A DNA stretch of 64,000 bases from Apiosordaria backusii (taxonomy: Eukaryota; Ascomycota; Sordariomycetes; Sordariales; Lasiosphaeriaceae): assembly GCA_030549205.1 (NCBI GenBank), contig JAUKTV010000002.1, positions 1,612,001 through 1,676,000 of the forward strand, given 5' to 3'. The notes beneath the pieces are model-generated. The model saw only the letters and a list, made by a program, of their open reading frames with translations, was not told the origin of the DNA and did no database searches. The position numbers and the translations under genes are program-made. This document shows, one piece after another, positions 22,662 to 33,614 of the stretch; positions within the stretch are counted from its first letter, which is position 1; each line of letters opens with the position of its first letter.

Positions 22662-23916
22662 ATGCCTCTCCCACGACGACAAGTCGTAATGCCAGACCCA
22701 TCCCTCCAACCATATGTACGTCCCTTTCCTTCCCCCCCGTTCTATATCCCCCTTACTAACCCCCTCCCAGTTCCCCCACTGGCAGTTATCCCCCAGCCCA
22801 ACTAGGCCTCCACCCCACCCCCTCCCCGACATCCCCATCTCCTCCTGTCTGTTGGCCCTCTTCATCCTAGGCGCAGCAACCCACATGACAATATTCCAGC
22901 TCAACAGGCGCCGCTCCCACAAGTTTCTTTTTTCTGGTTTATTGTTTGGCTTCTGCATGGCCCGTATCGGCGCCCTCGTCCTGCGCATCGTCTGGGCCAA
23001 CCGGCCCGACAACACCGACATTGCCCTGGCGGCTACGATTTTCGTCGCGGCGGGGGTGCTGCTGCTGTTTCTTGTCAATTTGGTGTTTGCGCAGCGAATG
23101 CTGAGGGCGTATCACCCGCGGTTTGGGTGGAATCGGGTGCTGGGTTGGGTATGGAAGGGGTTGTTTGGGAGTGTGGTGGCGGTGTTGATCATGGTGGTTA
23201 CCGCGACGGTGTACGGGTTGTTGACCACCAATCTTGAGGCGAAGGGAAAGACGAGGGATGTGCAGCGATTCGCGGGGGTGTATCTTGCCGTGCTGGCGTT
23301 TTTGCCTGTTGTGGTGGTGGCTGGGGCGGTACTCTGGCCGACTACGCCAGGAAAAAAGAAGGAGATTGAAAAGTTTGGCGAGGGGAGGATGAGGAGCAAG
23401 GTTGGCTTGCTTGTGGGCACGTCGATGCTGTTGACGCTGGGGGCGGCGTTCAGGGCGGGGATTAATTTTGTGCCAAGGCCGGCGACGGATCCGGCTTGGT
23501 ATCACTCCAAGGCGGCGTTTTATTGCTTGAACTTTGGGATTGAGTTGATGGTGGTGTACGGGTATGCGATTGCGAGGTTTGACAGGAGGTTTCATGTGCC
23601 GGATGGGAGTTCGGGTCCGGGGCATTATGGGAAGGGGGTCGTGGTGGTTAATAAGGAGGAGGAGGTTTTTGGTGAGGGTGGGGAGGAGAAGGAAGAGGGA
23701 GATGATTTGGAGGCGCAGAAAGGCGGTGGGTTGAAGGAGGTGGGGAGGGTGGTGCATAGCAGTCGCGGGCAGAGTAGGAGTAGGAGTCGGGGACGGGGAC
23801 GGGGTGCTGCTGGGGAGGAATCGGAGAGTCCTACGCTGGTGGAGGCGGTGTTGCAGGATGGGGTTGATGGGAAGAAGGAGGGCGTGAGTGAGACGTTTGT
23901 AAAGGGGGAGGTTTAA
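22662..23916 (+). CDS. DUF3112-like seven-transmembrane protein
   Basis: Exon 1 is 22662-22715 (MPLPRRQVVMPDPSLQPY) and exon 2 is 22771-23916; 55-nt intron, phase 0; 399 residues. Seven hydrophobic helices follow a Pro-rich N-terminus: SSCLLALFILGAATH, SGLLFGFCMARIGALVLRI, ATIFVAAGVLLLFLVNLVF, GLFGSVVAVLIMVV, GVYLAVLAFLPVVVVAGAV, VGLLVGTSMLLTLGAAF, and CLNFGIELMVVYGYA. The motif set (HMTIFQLNRRRSHKF, FNFVPRP-like INFVPRP, the final YGYAIARFDRRFHVP) fits the fungal DUF3112 family, which has no established function. The cytoplasmic tail is acidic, then Arg/Ser-rich (SRGQSRSRSRGRGRG). It lies between two Cys-rich membrane protein genes. GPCR-like topology does not prove receptor function. Confidence 0.85.
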
Positions 23917-24925
23917 TATCCAATGGTTTTGTCTTTTAGGATCACCAAAGAGGAGGTGTATGATATTCTGGGGAGGCTGTAACATAAGGTAGGAAGAGTC
24001 TATTTTCTGGCCGTTGCGAGGGGAGATATGGGGGCATCCCCTGGGTACTTGTATAAAATTTGGGAGGTGTTAAGGCTGGGTTTGCTTTGAGCGTAGCGGG
24101 GGAATTCGTTCAAGGAGCATGTTTGAGCGTGTGATTTTCAGGGAGTGCATTCTTTTCAAGGACGGCTTTACTGGATGGGAAAAGCTTGTGCAATTTCAAA
24201 TCTCAAAATTTACGCCGTCGATGAGGCTTCTCACCGATGGCTACATTGCCGCTCTCAAAAGACTGATGAGAACTGCTTGGATGATGGTGACTGTCTGTGT
24301 TTGTGTGCTGTGTGCTGTGTGTTCCATCGGTCAGAAACAGGTAGCCACCTACTCTGACCCAAACACTCGCGAATTAAAAAGGCTAGACCTTTACACATAC
24401 TAAAGAACCCGCGTTGTGCTTAATCTACGTGGGGCAGATGCTCTGGAACCATGCTGACAGGTATGGCAAACGCGCGGAAGATGTCGGAGTGGCCAATAGC
24501 ACCGAACAATTCTCCGGCCACGTCAGTGACAGCGCGGGGAAGAGTACCACAGACTAGCAGAAGAACAGGAGAGAAAAGGCCCAGACCTTGTGACAGTGTT
24601 TTGGTTGTGAGTTGTAAGGTAGTAACAATGTGAGGTCCGGTGTGGTACTTTTGTGCTAGGGCGGTTTTGGGTCGTGGGAAGCATGAATAGGATGTTGAAA
24701 TTCCTGTAAATATCCATGTTTCTCCCTTGAAAGTACTTCTGATTCTTGTTTGCTTTCTTAATGTGTCTCTATTTATATGTTGTTGATGAGAAGTGGCAAT
24801 GTGGGTCTACCCCTGATTCTTGCCCCTGATATGTTGCCAAGAAAAACAAAAACAAATCTGCCAAGCTCTCGACTTCAACTACGGCTTTGACTTTCTCAAA
24901 GGGCAGAGAGAGAGAAAGAGTAACA
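23917..24925. other. Intergenic DNA
   Basis: About 1 kb. A Cys-rich ORF near 24145-24357 (plus) does not carry the family motifs of its neighbours and overlaps a (TGTG)-rich low-complexity run, so it is not called. Confidence 0.4.
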
Positions 24926-25465
24926 ATGGGGGTTATACCGCTTCAGAATGAGTCTTCCGACAGGAAAAAGACAAGAGATCACAGTTCGGGAGCTTGTGGT
25001 CCCGAGTCTCGAGGCACGTCATGTCATCAATCCCAGCATGGCATCGATCAGAAAATATTACCACCACCACACGCGATACTTCGAGCATACCAGAATCAAA
25101 CCTCGACCATATCTACACAATCATTGCCAGCACCGCCGTTGGAGACGACCCAGATAACCCGCGAAACGAACGCGCTGTTCAATACAAATGGTGTGACGAT
25201 AGCAGTTGGACTGGATGCAATATTTGGATTGGCGCTGGTGGTATTTTTGAGTGGGGTTATCTACCAGTGGAAGAGGGGCCAGAGACTTCGTACTGAGCAA
25301 GAGGAGCGAGATAGGGTCGCGGATGGGGTGGAAGTGACTCCAGCGGTGTCGGTCTCGAAGGAGTCATCTCAGGTATCTTCGGAGATGTCGGGTACGGGAG
25401 TGAAGGTCGTGGAAGAACAGCTCGGTGATGAAAAAGGTGGGAGCAGCAAAGGGCAAGTGAATTAG
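24926..25465 (+). CDS. Hypothetical single-pass membrane protein, possible partial relative of the Cys-rich family
   Basis: 179-codon ORF from an ATG in good context (AACAATGG); an in-frame upstream ATG exists at 24887. A Thr/Pro-rich stretch precedes one strong hydrophobic helix (encoded at about 25192-25265), followed by WKRGQRLR and an acidic Ser-rich tail. That C-terminal half matches the stalk-helix-tail layout of the Cys-rich proteins on either side, but no signal peptide or Cys-rich ectodomain is seen upstream. It may be a truncated copy, have unrecognised 5' exons, or be unrelated. Coding status is uncertain. Confidence 0.4.
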   Translation: MGVIPLQNESSDRKKTRDHSSGACGPESRGTSCHQSQHGIDQKILPPPHAILRAYQNQTSTISTQSLPAPPLETTQITRETNALFNTNGVTIAVGLDAIFGLALVVFLSGVIYQWKRGQRLRTEQEERDRVADGVEVTPAVSVSKESSQVSSEMSGTGVKVVEEQLGDEKGGSSKGQVN

Positions 25466-26159
25466 CAAGTTCAGGGCAGCATTGGACGATGAGGCAGATC
25501 TCAACAAAAGTTGTTTGACGGAGATTAGCGACTGGTGAATTCGGCTGCTCCCACGATTCATCCCATCTTTGCGTACCTGATTATTGCGTGCAAAGGCAGG
25601 AGCCCCAAATCGATCTAATAAGATCGCCCACAATAGACCCAGTTTGCCCTGCAACTTTCTTATTCTCTCTATTCAAGCAAATTTTAGTTCAATATTACTG
25701 GTATGCTCCCCACATCCTATTCGTTCTGCCTGCAGAGGCCAGTGAAGAATCTCTGCCCTTTATTTCTCGTCTGTTGCGACTTTGCACTTCCTTCATCCTT
25801 CTCTTTTTTCCCCAACCACCACCATCACCCTGCGGCGCACCACCACAGAATTCCCTTTGAAAGGTTCCGCAAACTCGATCACAGCATCCAGCACCGCCCA
25901 CGGTTTTGCGCCGCGTGGTTTTGGTTACGGCCGTGGTACATAGTCAGAGCGCGCAAGGCGCTCAGTACATACTTGAGTATCTTGGAGCCTTCGACTCGCG
26001 AGGTTAAGGCCTGGTGGCCGTAAGTCACCCCATCGACTTTGCGATTTCTGGTTCTTCCAAATCCCGAGTGTTGTGATGGGGTAAATCGAATCGATGCTGA
26101 CCTGGATCACAGAATTCTACATCACCCGTCAATCAAAAAAAAGAAACCTAAGCACAAGG
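25466..26159. other. Intergenic DNA or unrecognised 5' exon region
   Basis: No clear gene. Because the next gene lacks a signal peptide at its first supported ATG, a small upstream exon encoding one could lie here. I could not place it with confidence. Confidence 0.35.
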
Positions 26160-28488
26160 ATGGCCGTCTACTTCAATTCTTCCTCCTGCGAGGAATCCAA
26201 CAAGATGGCCCACTTCAACCCGGCCCCTACGTCGCTTGGAAACGAGCATCCCAACTCAAGGGAGTCAGGGACAGGCTGTTACTGGCGCGATGGCAGTCCG
26301 GCTGACGGCACCGATGAAGATGCTAGTCCCATTCCGCTCTATCCATGCCTTGACCCCTCGAAGGTCTACTCAGCGAATGAATCTATCGTCTGTTGCGAGG
26401 CAGGGGACCCGTGCCTACCCGGAATCAATCTGTGTGGCAAGTTTACGGTTGTCCCGGAGACTCTCTCGCAAATCTTCAACCCTTATCGTGGAGGATGCAC
26501 CGCCAGAGAGGATGAATGGGGTAGTGCTGCTGGCTGTCCCCAGAAATGTTTGTCGAATCATCGTCCTTTTGATGACCCGCTGAACTCGCCGGTACAAATT
26601 CTCACCTGCTCGACCACGCCTGGATTGGACAATTACACCGTATTCTGTGTCAACGATGAACTGAGCACCCAAAAGTGCGGTAATGATGAGGGAGCCTGGC
26701 CAGAGAATCAGAAGTTCGACGAGAATGAGGTGTTTCTTATGGATAGTAAGTCTTGATCATACATCATCCGTTGTTGTGTCATATGATCGCCGTTTTTTGC
26801 AGCATAGACGTCTTGAAAACTTTTCAGATTCTTCCTCGACATAAATGGTCTGGTACGGATCACTGCTAACAAGAATTGCAATGACAGCCCGGGTATCATC
26901 GTGGGGCGTAGCCGACTCAGCCATCACCACCATTCCTCGATCTACCGAATCGACAAGCACCTCAACGGCGACCTCTTCGAGTATGTTGAGCAACACACCC
27001 GCCAGCACGTCTATGGGCTCGCCCCCTCCTAATGTGCTTGCCAACAACTCACCCAATCCCACCACCATTACCCTCGCCGTCGGCATCCCCCTCGGGCTCC
27101 TCTTCTTTTTTGGCATGGTCGCCGTCGCGTTCGTGTGTTACCGTCGCCGCAACGCCCAACCCGAGCCCGAACCCAAGCGGAGATCTTTCACAGTCCTCAA
27201 CGTCAACCACGCGACCGCCCGTCCCGCCGAGACCAACTCCCTGGGAACAACCTACTCCGAGCGTCGCGCCCTCCCCGGCCCTCTCTCCTCAAACCCCATC
27301 CTCCCGCTCTCCCCCTCCGACGCCGACCTCGCCGCCATGGCAGGTACCTCCGAGATCCCCCAACCGCCCATCCGCATCCCTCCCCCGGTCCACGATGACA
27401 TCCCCCCGGTCTCTATCTCCCAACCAACCCCTGAGCATAACCAGCGCAGAAGCGGCACCCCCACCCCCTGGCCCGTCTCCGACCCCTTTATCCTAACCTA
27501 CGCCAACCCCAACCCCAATTCCAACCGCAACTCCCACGCGACTCTCCGCAGGTCTCACACAGAAGGCGACTACCTCTCCAGCCCAACCACCACCGACCAG
27601 CGCAATCGCAACAGCCACTACCAGAGCTACCAGTCCACCTCCAGCACCGTCCCCTTCCCGTCATACTCCGAGCCCAACATCGGTATCTACGGTCCGGACT
27701 CTGGCCCCCAGTTTCCATTTTACAGCCGGGAGGTCCACGAGAGACTTCAACAGGTGGAGTATGAGAGGGGGTTGGAGGAGTATTACGCCGCTCAAGCTGG
27801 GAGTCGGGGATATGGTGATTTTGCCGGCCCCAGCACCAGCCACACTCATGATGATGTCTGCGATGAGAATCGGGATCGGGATAATCGGAGTGGACGTGAT
27901 GGAGGGCAGCAATCCCAATTCCAGAATCAGGATCCCCAACAACAGCAGCAGGAGGAGAGCTCTCACCACAACCTCCCCAGCCAACAACAGCACTACCGTC
28001 CACCGTCCCAACACTTCCAGTTTGATTTTCCTCTCCCTCCCGCCTCCGCACAGTCTTCTCGACCCCAACCCCCGCCCCAATCATCCCACAGAGCCACCTC
28101 GCTTCCCATTCCCGTCGGGAGCCCTGGTCCCTCCCCGAGGATGTACGCCTATGGGTATGGACAGCGACTCGCCGGCCGGCCACAGATTGTGCAGATTGGT
28201 CCCCATCCTCCGCGCACTGGCTCAAGGGAGAATGTGAATTCGAGACAGGGCGGTGGTAGTGGTGCTGGTCAGGCTGTTGGTGGTGGGGAGAGCACTAGGG
28301 CAGTAAGGAATATCGGAGCCGCTGACAGCAATGATGCTGGTGATGATCGTGGTCATGGTCATGGCAGAAACCAGAGCGCTGGCCCTGGTATTGATATTGG
28401 CAATGGTCGTGATGGTGGTCGCGATGGTGGTAGTGGGAATAACAGTGGGAGTGGAAGTGGTTACATACCCTACCGCTCATCCGCCTAA
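26160..28488 (+). CDS. Cys-rich single-pass membrane protein, copy 2, with long Gly/Asp/Gln-rich tail
   Basis: Exons 26160-26745 and 26888-28488, phase 1, with a CTAAC branch site and GACAG acceptor; about 728 residues. The ectodomain shares with copy 1 a CYW/CFY start, CCEAGDPC, an LC pair, YRGGCT, a W, and CPQKC. A Ser/Thr stalk, a transmembrane helix at about 27067-27141 (LAVGIPLGLLFFFGM) and YRRR follow. The tail of about 430 residues is Pro/Ser/Gln-rich and ends in Gly/Asp/His/Arg repeats. No signal peptide is visible at the chosen ATG; an in-frame ATG at 26094 does not supply one. The 5' end is therefore provisional. A cell-surface role is inferred from layout only. Confidence 0.72.
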
Positions 28489-29959
28489 TCAATCCATCAT
28501 TTCATTATCAACAACACTATTTGTCGCACAGAGATCTCTTTCACCAGTCTCAAAAAAACAGATAGATTGATTGATCTTGAATTTGATATTTCCGCCTTGG
28601 TCCTTGGTCTTTGACATTCTTGCTCTTGGTCAACAAGCCACCCACCCAACCAGACCAGCTGCTCATATCGATCTTGATCTTGTCTATGTCTTGGTGCAGA
28701 GGACTAAGACGCTCGTATACCCCTTTTTCACCAAAAAACCAAGGAGGACAAAAACTCACACTTGGCACCCACCCATCTTCTTTGTTTATTCACAGCAGCA
28801 AAAAAAGCAAGATGGGGATGATACCCGCTGCTGCTTTTTGACTTTCAATGTATGTACACAAGCAAACACATCAACATCAACATCTCAGCCAATTTCTGGG
28901 ACAAAAAGTCCAGGAAAAAAAGGGGATAGAGGGAAATAAGTGGGAGGGAAAAAAAAGAAAACTGGGAATGTTAGATACATGTACATACATACACCATCAC
29001 ACACTACCTATCTCTGAGGTTAGAAAGTTTACCTAGTCTTTTTACCTCTCTGCCGCGCAGAGATAAGTCTACCAAAGACAGAGAGAGAGAGATTCATCAG
29101 TTTTACTCAATCAACGAACCAAACCTAATAACTAATTTTTAATAACTTGCCTGTTCCCAAAACCTTAGAAGAGTTGCATGTGATGATGCAAAAAAAGCCG
29201 TCTGCCCACCACAATGACGAGACATGTGTGTCCATGATTCACGAAAACTTGTGTGCGCACTTACGTCCTGTTGATGCTTCTGGAAAACGCCCAAAACCAT
29301 TCAACTCCCTCCTCAATCGTAGATACGCCCTTTAGGTAGCCATGCCTCACGGGCCTCCCAAGATACCACAACACGCTTAGACTCTATTTTGAGGATTACA
29401 ATATGTCCTTGCAATAGAGTGCTGGTAATAAAGAGCCCGAGCTTTCAGGAGATATCCATATCATGAGGGACCTGTTACTTCATCTCAGGTATGATGGGTT
29501 CGGGACAAGACGATATTTTGTAGTGTACCTTACATAAAACACGGGTTTAACACAACTTCAGCAGAGAACACCACATGGACAATTCATGATTCGTTGTTGG
29601 TCATGGGGTCGCTATTATCTCTGCCACCAGGCAACGGGCTCACCCCGCCGCGAGGCCTGCCACGGTGACAACAACGAGAGCGGTGACGGGCACATAAATT
29701 TCTTTTATTCCCTGCTCCCTGTTTGCCTTGCAAAAATCCTTTGTCATGAAAGAGAACCCAAAGCGAAGACAAGCATTCCGAAGTACGCCCCTCCCAGCCG
29801 TTGGAACCCATCGAATTGGACGACGCTTCCTGGTATTTTCTCCCCACGCGGCAGTGCGGCCGATTTTATAGCAAACATCCCATAAAACCAACCTCATCCT
29901 CCCCGTCAGCCGGCCCCGACTGAACCCCAAACACTCAAGCATTAACCTTTCCATTAAAC
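28489..29959. other. Intergenic DNA of 1.5 kb between convergent genes
   Basis: A/T-rich 3' flanks with purine-rich runs (28915-28965) and a GA repeat near 29083-29092. No gene recognised. Confidence 0.45.
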
Positions 29960-31349
29960 TTAAGCGCGGGACATGACACCCCAGGCACGGATGATGTTAT
30001 CCGTGTACCCAGCGAACAGAGTCTGGCCATCAGCGCTCCACGCAAGGGAGACGCACTCGGGCTCGCGGCTCTTCTTGCCAACGTTGGCGAATTCGGGCTT
30101 GAGCTCATCAACCTTGCTCTTCTTCTCAAGGTCGAAGATGATGATGCTGCTGGAGGTGGCAGCGCAGAGCCAGTAGCGGTTGGGGGAGAAGACGAGGGCG
30201 TGGATCTCGTCGTTGGCGTTGAGGGAGTAGAGGTGCTTGCTCTCGTTAAGGTCCCAAAGCATGGTGGTACCGTCCTTGCCGCCGGAAGCGCAGAGAGATC
30301 CATCGGGGGAGATGGTGACAGTGTTGATGTAACCGGTGTGGCCGATGTGGTCGGTCTGTAGCTTGCAGCTAGAAAGCTCCCAAACCTATGGCAAACAAAA
30401 CATGTCAGTTTGGCTGTTCTCTCAACTAGAACTTCCCAAAATGCGTCTGCAATTGTCGTGGCTCAGTGCATGGTGAAATAGTTTGTCTCATGGCCCGGAG
30501 GCTCTGAAGTAGCAAATACTTTAGGTTGCAAAGCATCATCGCCACAACAATCGCAGTATCGTCTCACACAAAGACATACCTTAACGAGCTTGTCCCAGCC
30601 GGCAGAGACGATCACAGGGTTCTGGGGGTTGGGGGAGAAGCGAACGCAGGAAACCCAGTCGGAGTGGCCCTTGTCGGTGATGGTGAACTTGCAGTCACCG
30701 AGGGTGTTCCAGAGCTTGATGGAGCGGTCGCGGGAACCGGACACGATCTGGCGGTTATCGGCGGAGAAAGAGACGGAGAGAACGTCATTGGTGTGGCCGA
30801 CGAACCGGCGGGTGGTGGTGCCGGAAGAGAGCTCCCAGAGACGAAGAGTCTTATCCCACGAGGCAGAGAGGGCATAAGCGCCATCCGACGAGATAACCTG
30901 CCATGCCAATCAGCACATTGCCCCTCCATCTTTCGTGATCTTGTTTCTGTGATTTCAACGTACGCAGTCGGAGACGATGTGAGAGTGGCCGTGGAGTGAC
31001 CGCTTGGGGTAACCATACTGGGTCTCATCGCGGGTGAGGTTCCAGATGATCAAGGTCTTGTCGCGGGAGGCCGACAGGAGCATGTTGGGACTAGTTTCAC
31101 TGGTGAGCGCATGTTCTCGCGGTTAGACGGCGGATTCGAGTGATTCGTACTTCTCCATCGAGGTGGCCAAGCTGGTGACCCAGCCATTCTGTAGTGAGCA
31201 GTCAGCATCATGTCGTTTGTGGTTATTTCGTCGAGAATCATGGCCAGCATCAAACTCGAGATTTCGGCTGCCGTAAACTCGAATTGGAGGTCGTAAGGAC
31301 GACTTACGTGGCCCTCCAGGGTGCCCTTGAGGATGAGTTGCTCAGCCAT
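29960..31349 (-). CDS. cpc-2: RACK1 ortholog, 40S-bound WD40 scaffold (Cpc-2/Asc1)
   Basis: Five exons on the minus strand: 31349-31308, 31188-31151, 31090-30964, 30897-30580, 30385-29960. All phases agree, giving 316 residues, the expected RACK1 length. Seven WD40 repeats fill the protein (for example SASRDKT, SASWDKTLRLWEL, SGSRDRSIKLWNT, SAGWDKLVKVWEL, SGGKDGTTMLWDL), and it ends IIRAWGVMSRA. RACK1 binds the 40S subunit near the mRNA exit channel and links translation to signalling; in Neurospora and yeast it affects general amino-acid control. The 194-nt last intron is the longest and contains a U24-like box C/D snoRNA, as ASC1 does in yeast. Confidence 0.97.
30453..30550 (-). ncRNA. Box C/D snoRNA, U24/snR24-like, inside the cpc-2 intron
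   Basis: Lies in the last cpc-2 intron (30386-30579), sense strand. Box C GATGATG is at 30540-30534 and box D CTGA at 30466-30463. The flanks form a 10-bp terminal stem (TTGTTGTGGC with GCCACGACAA, one G-U pair). Between the boxes is TATTTGCTACTTCAGA, which I recall as the guide/D' region of yeast snR24 (U24), with a C'-like ATGAGA after it. U24 guides 2'-O-methylation of large-subunit rRNA. Yeast hosts snR24 in the ASC1 intron, so the host gene is conserved too. Confidence 0.82.
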
Positions 31350-31861
31350 CTTGATGTGCTTCCTGAGATGCAAAGATCGTGGGAAGAATGGTGCTCAAAT
31401 CGTCGGGGTCAGCAGAAATCGGGGCGCTGCGGGAACCTCTAAGAATTGCCAAAACTTTTGTGCGGCCAAAATAGGGTCCGATCGTGGGGTACGACTGGGC
31501 GCCGGTCCGTTAGATTTTGGACAGTCACTCCCAGCTGGCGCAGACTTGTGGGGCAGCAAACAAGCTCGGAGCTCTGTGGAGCTCACAAGACACATGTGGA
31601 CGTCACTATCGATAAGGCATTGATAAGTGATAACAGATTGGTTGTGAAAGAAGATAATACATTATAGATAAATTACATGCTTTCTGAGTGACTCTACTGT
31701 CTAGACAGTATGCATGGGGTATCATGTTTCCGTTTTCCTGTCCGGTCTCCCAAGCGCCCCAACAAACTCCAAACACCTGATGCATCCCAATTCCTGTCTT
31801 GGTCGCTCTTATATCCCATATTCCTGAGTCCCTGATTGTTTTATACGCCCCAATATGCTCT
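31350..31861. other. Intergenic DNA between cpc-2 and taf8
   Basis: Promoter of cpc-2 and 3' flank of taf8 (both minus strand). No gene is seen. Confidence 0.5.
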
Positions 31862-33000
31862 TCAACCCTTGCTAGAGATGCCCTGAGCCGTCGTCATGGC
31901 CTTTCTGGCACCGGTCCGAGGGACTTCATGTCTGAAGTAGCGCTTCTCCGTGTTGACAATCATGCTGTGGTCGGCAATCTCGAATCGACCCTTTTCGCCA
32001 TGCAACCCTCCGGACGCGACCTCTTTACCACTGGCCCGCGTGTCATCCTCAATGAATTCACGCATAGCGGACTCCCAGAGTTCGTGACGTTCGCGCCGAG
32101 CTGGCTGAGACTGTGCCGAGGTCCAGACCTCTTTCTGCTTGGCGATCTTGGAGGCGCGCATCAACCTCCTAAGTGCCGCCTCACCTGCCTTTGCTTCCTT
32201 TGCCGCTGCCTCTCGCAGTTTCTTGGGGTCGCCGTGGGGAATCTCCTCAGGCGCGAGTGGCCGTTGTGGTTGTGGGGTGGCTTGTGATCCGTTGAGCGTC
32301 TGGGACTGCGTATCAGAGGCAAAGCTCCCCCAGTCCTCGACCACGGTGGCAGTCTCGACAATCTCGGGCGTGTATTTGTAGGTGTGAATGCTTGGAAAGG
32401 CAGGGAATGACTTGGGGATATAGAGCTTGGATTCCTTGTCGCGGGCTCCATCCAACTCGGCGCCGAGTACCGGCATGTCGACAAAGACAGGATCGGGCTC
32501 GGGTATCGGCTCGTAAGTAGGTATCCTCTTGGATCTGTGGATTGGATTCTTCTTGTGCGGTTCGAGCGCAGTGGTGGTTAGGTTGAAATGCTTGAGAGCT
32601 CGCTCGAAGTCGCGGGGAATGGGTTGTGAACGGCGAGCAGCGTTGGCATTGACCTTGACGGTTTCAAAGAGCGATTCGACATCTGAATTTCCTTGTTAGA
32701 GCCTCAAGTACACGGTCAACCGTGCCAATACGAGAACCTACACTCTTCCACCATGGAAACGAACATCTCCATGGCATCCTTTGAGGACGAGTCGAATCCA
32801 ACATGGCTCAGGGCAAGCGCAATGGCGCGACGTAGCCCAGCACGCGCTATCTCCTCCTGGGTAATTGATGGCGCAATTTGTAATGATTGGAGTTGTTCCA
32901 GGGCTGAGTTGAAGTCGGCCTCCTCGCTTCGTAGCCTCTTGGTTGCTGGCAACTCATCATCGGTGGGCTCGGCTGTCCGTTTGCGCGCCTCGGACGCCAT
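31862..33000 (-). CDS. taf8: TFIID subunit TAF8
   Basis: Exons 33000-32742 and 32682-31862, joined in phase 1 (E-E-Y-V-E-S), 359 residues. The first about 95 residues hold a histone-fold/BTP domain (LRRAIALALSHVGFDSSSKDA, then MEMFVSMVEEYVESL), which in TAF8 pairs with TAF10. The middle has the TAF8 C-terminal domain signature (YIPKSFPAFPSIHTYKYTPEI split over PxFPxxHTY-TP). The rest is charged and Ala-rich and may carry the nuclear localisation and TAF2-binding functions known for the family. The start at 33000 has a good context (ACGATGG); an in-frame ATG exists upstream at 33093. The donor GTAGGT at 32741 is chosen because it restores the helix. Confidence 0.85.
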
Positions 33001-33614
33001 CGTGGTGACTTGTATCGATAGATTGTATACGGAGTCAATTTTATCGTGAAAACCTGGAGGAGATGGTTGGGGGAGCGGTTTGGTTGCTTGCAACTGGCTG
33101 GTCTTTTTCTGGAGATGGCCGACAAGGTCAAGTTGGCGTTGAGATTGGAATCAGTGGAAAGCGCAGCCGAAGTTCGTCTTCGGATCAATAAGCACGGGCC
33201 ACTGATGTCAAAGAGCCGCCGCGCTAGCTTCAACGAGCTCCACGACCCTCCCCACTTGGACCATGTCAGCCTCGAAACATCAACTCACTTCACGAATTTT
33301 ATCTCCCATCAGTAAGGTATATTTCACGCGAGTTACGCGCGTTGTCACTGTCCATATTCTGATACTAATTGACTGATGATGGAGTTACTCACACACTGTC
33401 CTGTGATGCTCAGAACGCGATGTGGGGCGGATGGTGGGTGAGACGAGAGCCCCAGCATGAGAGACCCGCTCGCTGAGGCTGGGAATTCAGAAGCCTCACC
33501 CGCCTCGACTTCAGCTCACCGTCAGCTTTTCGCTCCGACTTTCCCCATGACCCAGTGAGATAACCCAACCAGGCACATATCACTCAGTCCACCCAGCATA
33601 ATCCGCACGACACG
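33001..33614. other. Divergent intergenic region (taf8 / LRR kinase)
   Basis: Shared upstream region of two divergent genes. No gene recognised. Confidence 0.45.

Noticed and set aside
22939..23985. 348-codon minus-strand ORF opposite the DUF3112 gene
   Set aside because: It is the antisense frame of a GC-rich gene with clear transmembrane helices. Its own protein is Pro/His/Arg-rich with no motif.
24145..24357. Cys-rich ORF upstream of the orphan membrane ORF
   Set aside because: The cysteines come from a TGTGTGCTGTG low-complexity run, and the CC-GD-C and YRGGCT family motifs are absent.
20350..28488. Secondary-metabolite or effector gene cluster
   Set aside because: No synthase, P450, transporter or transcription factor is present; only membrane/surface proteins are seen.
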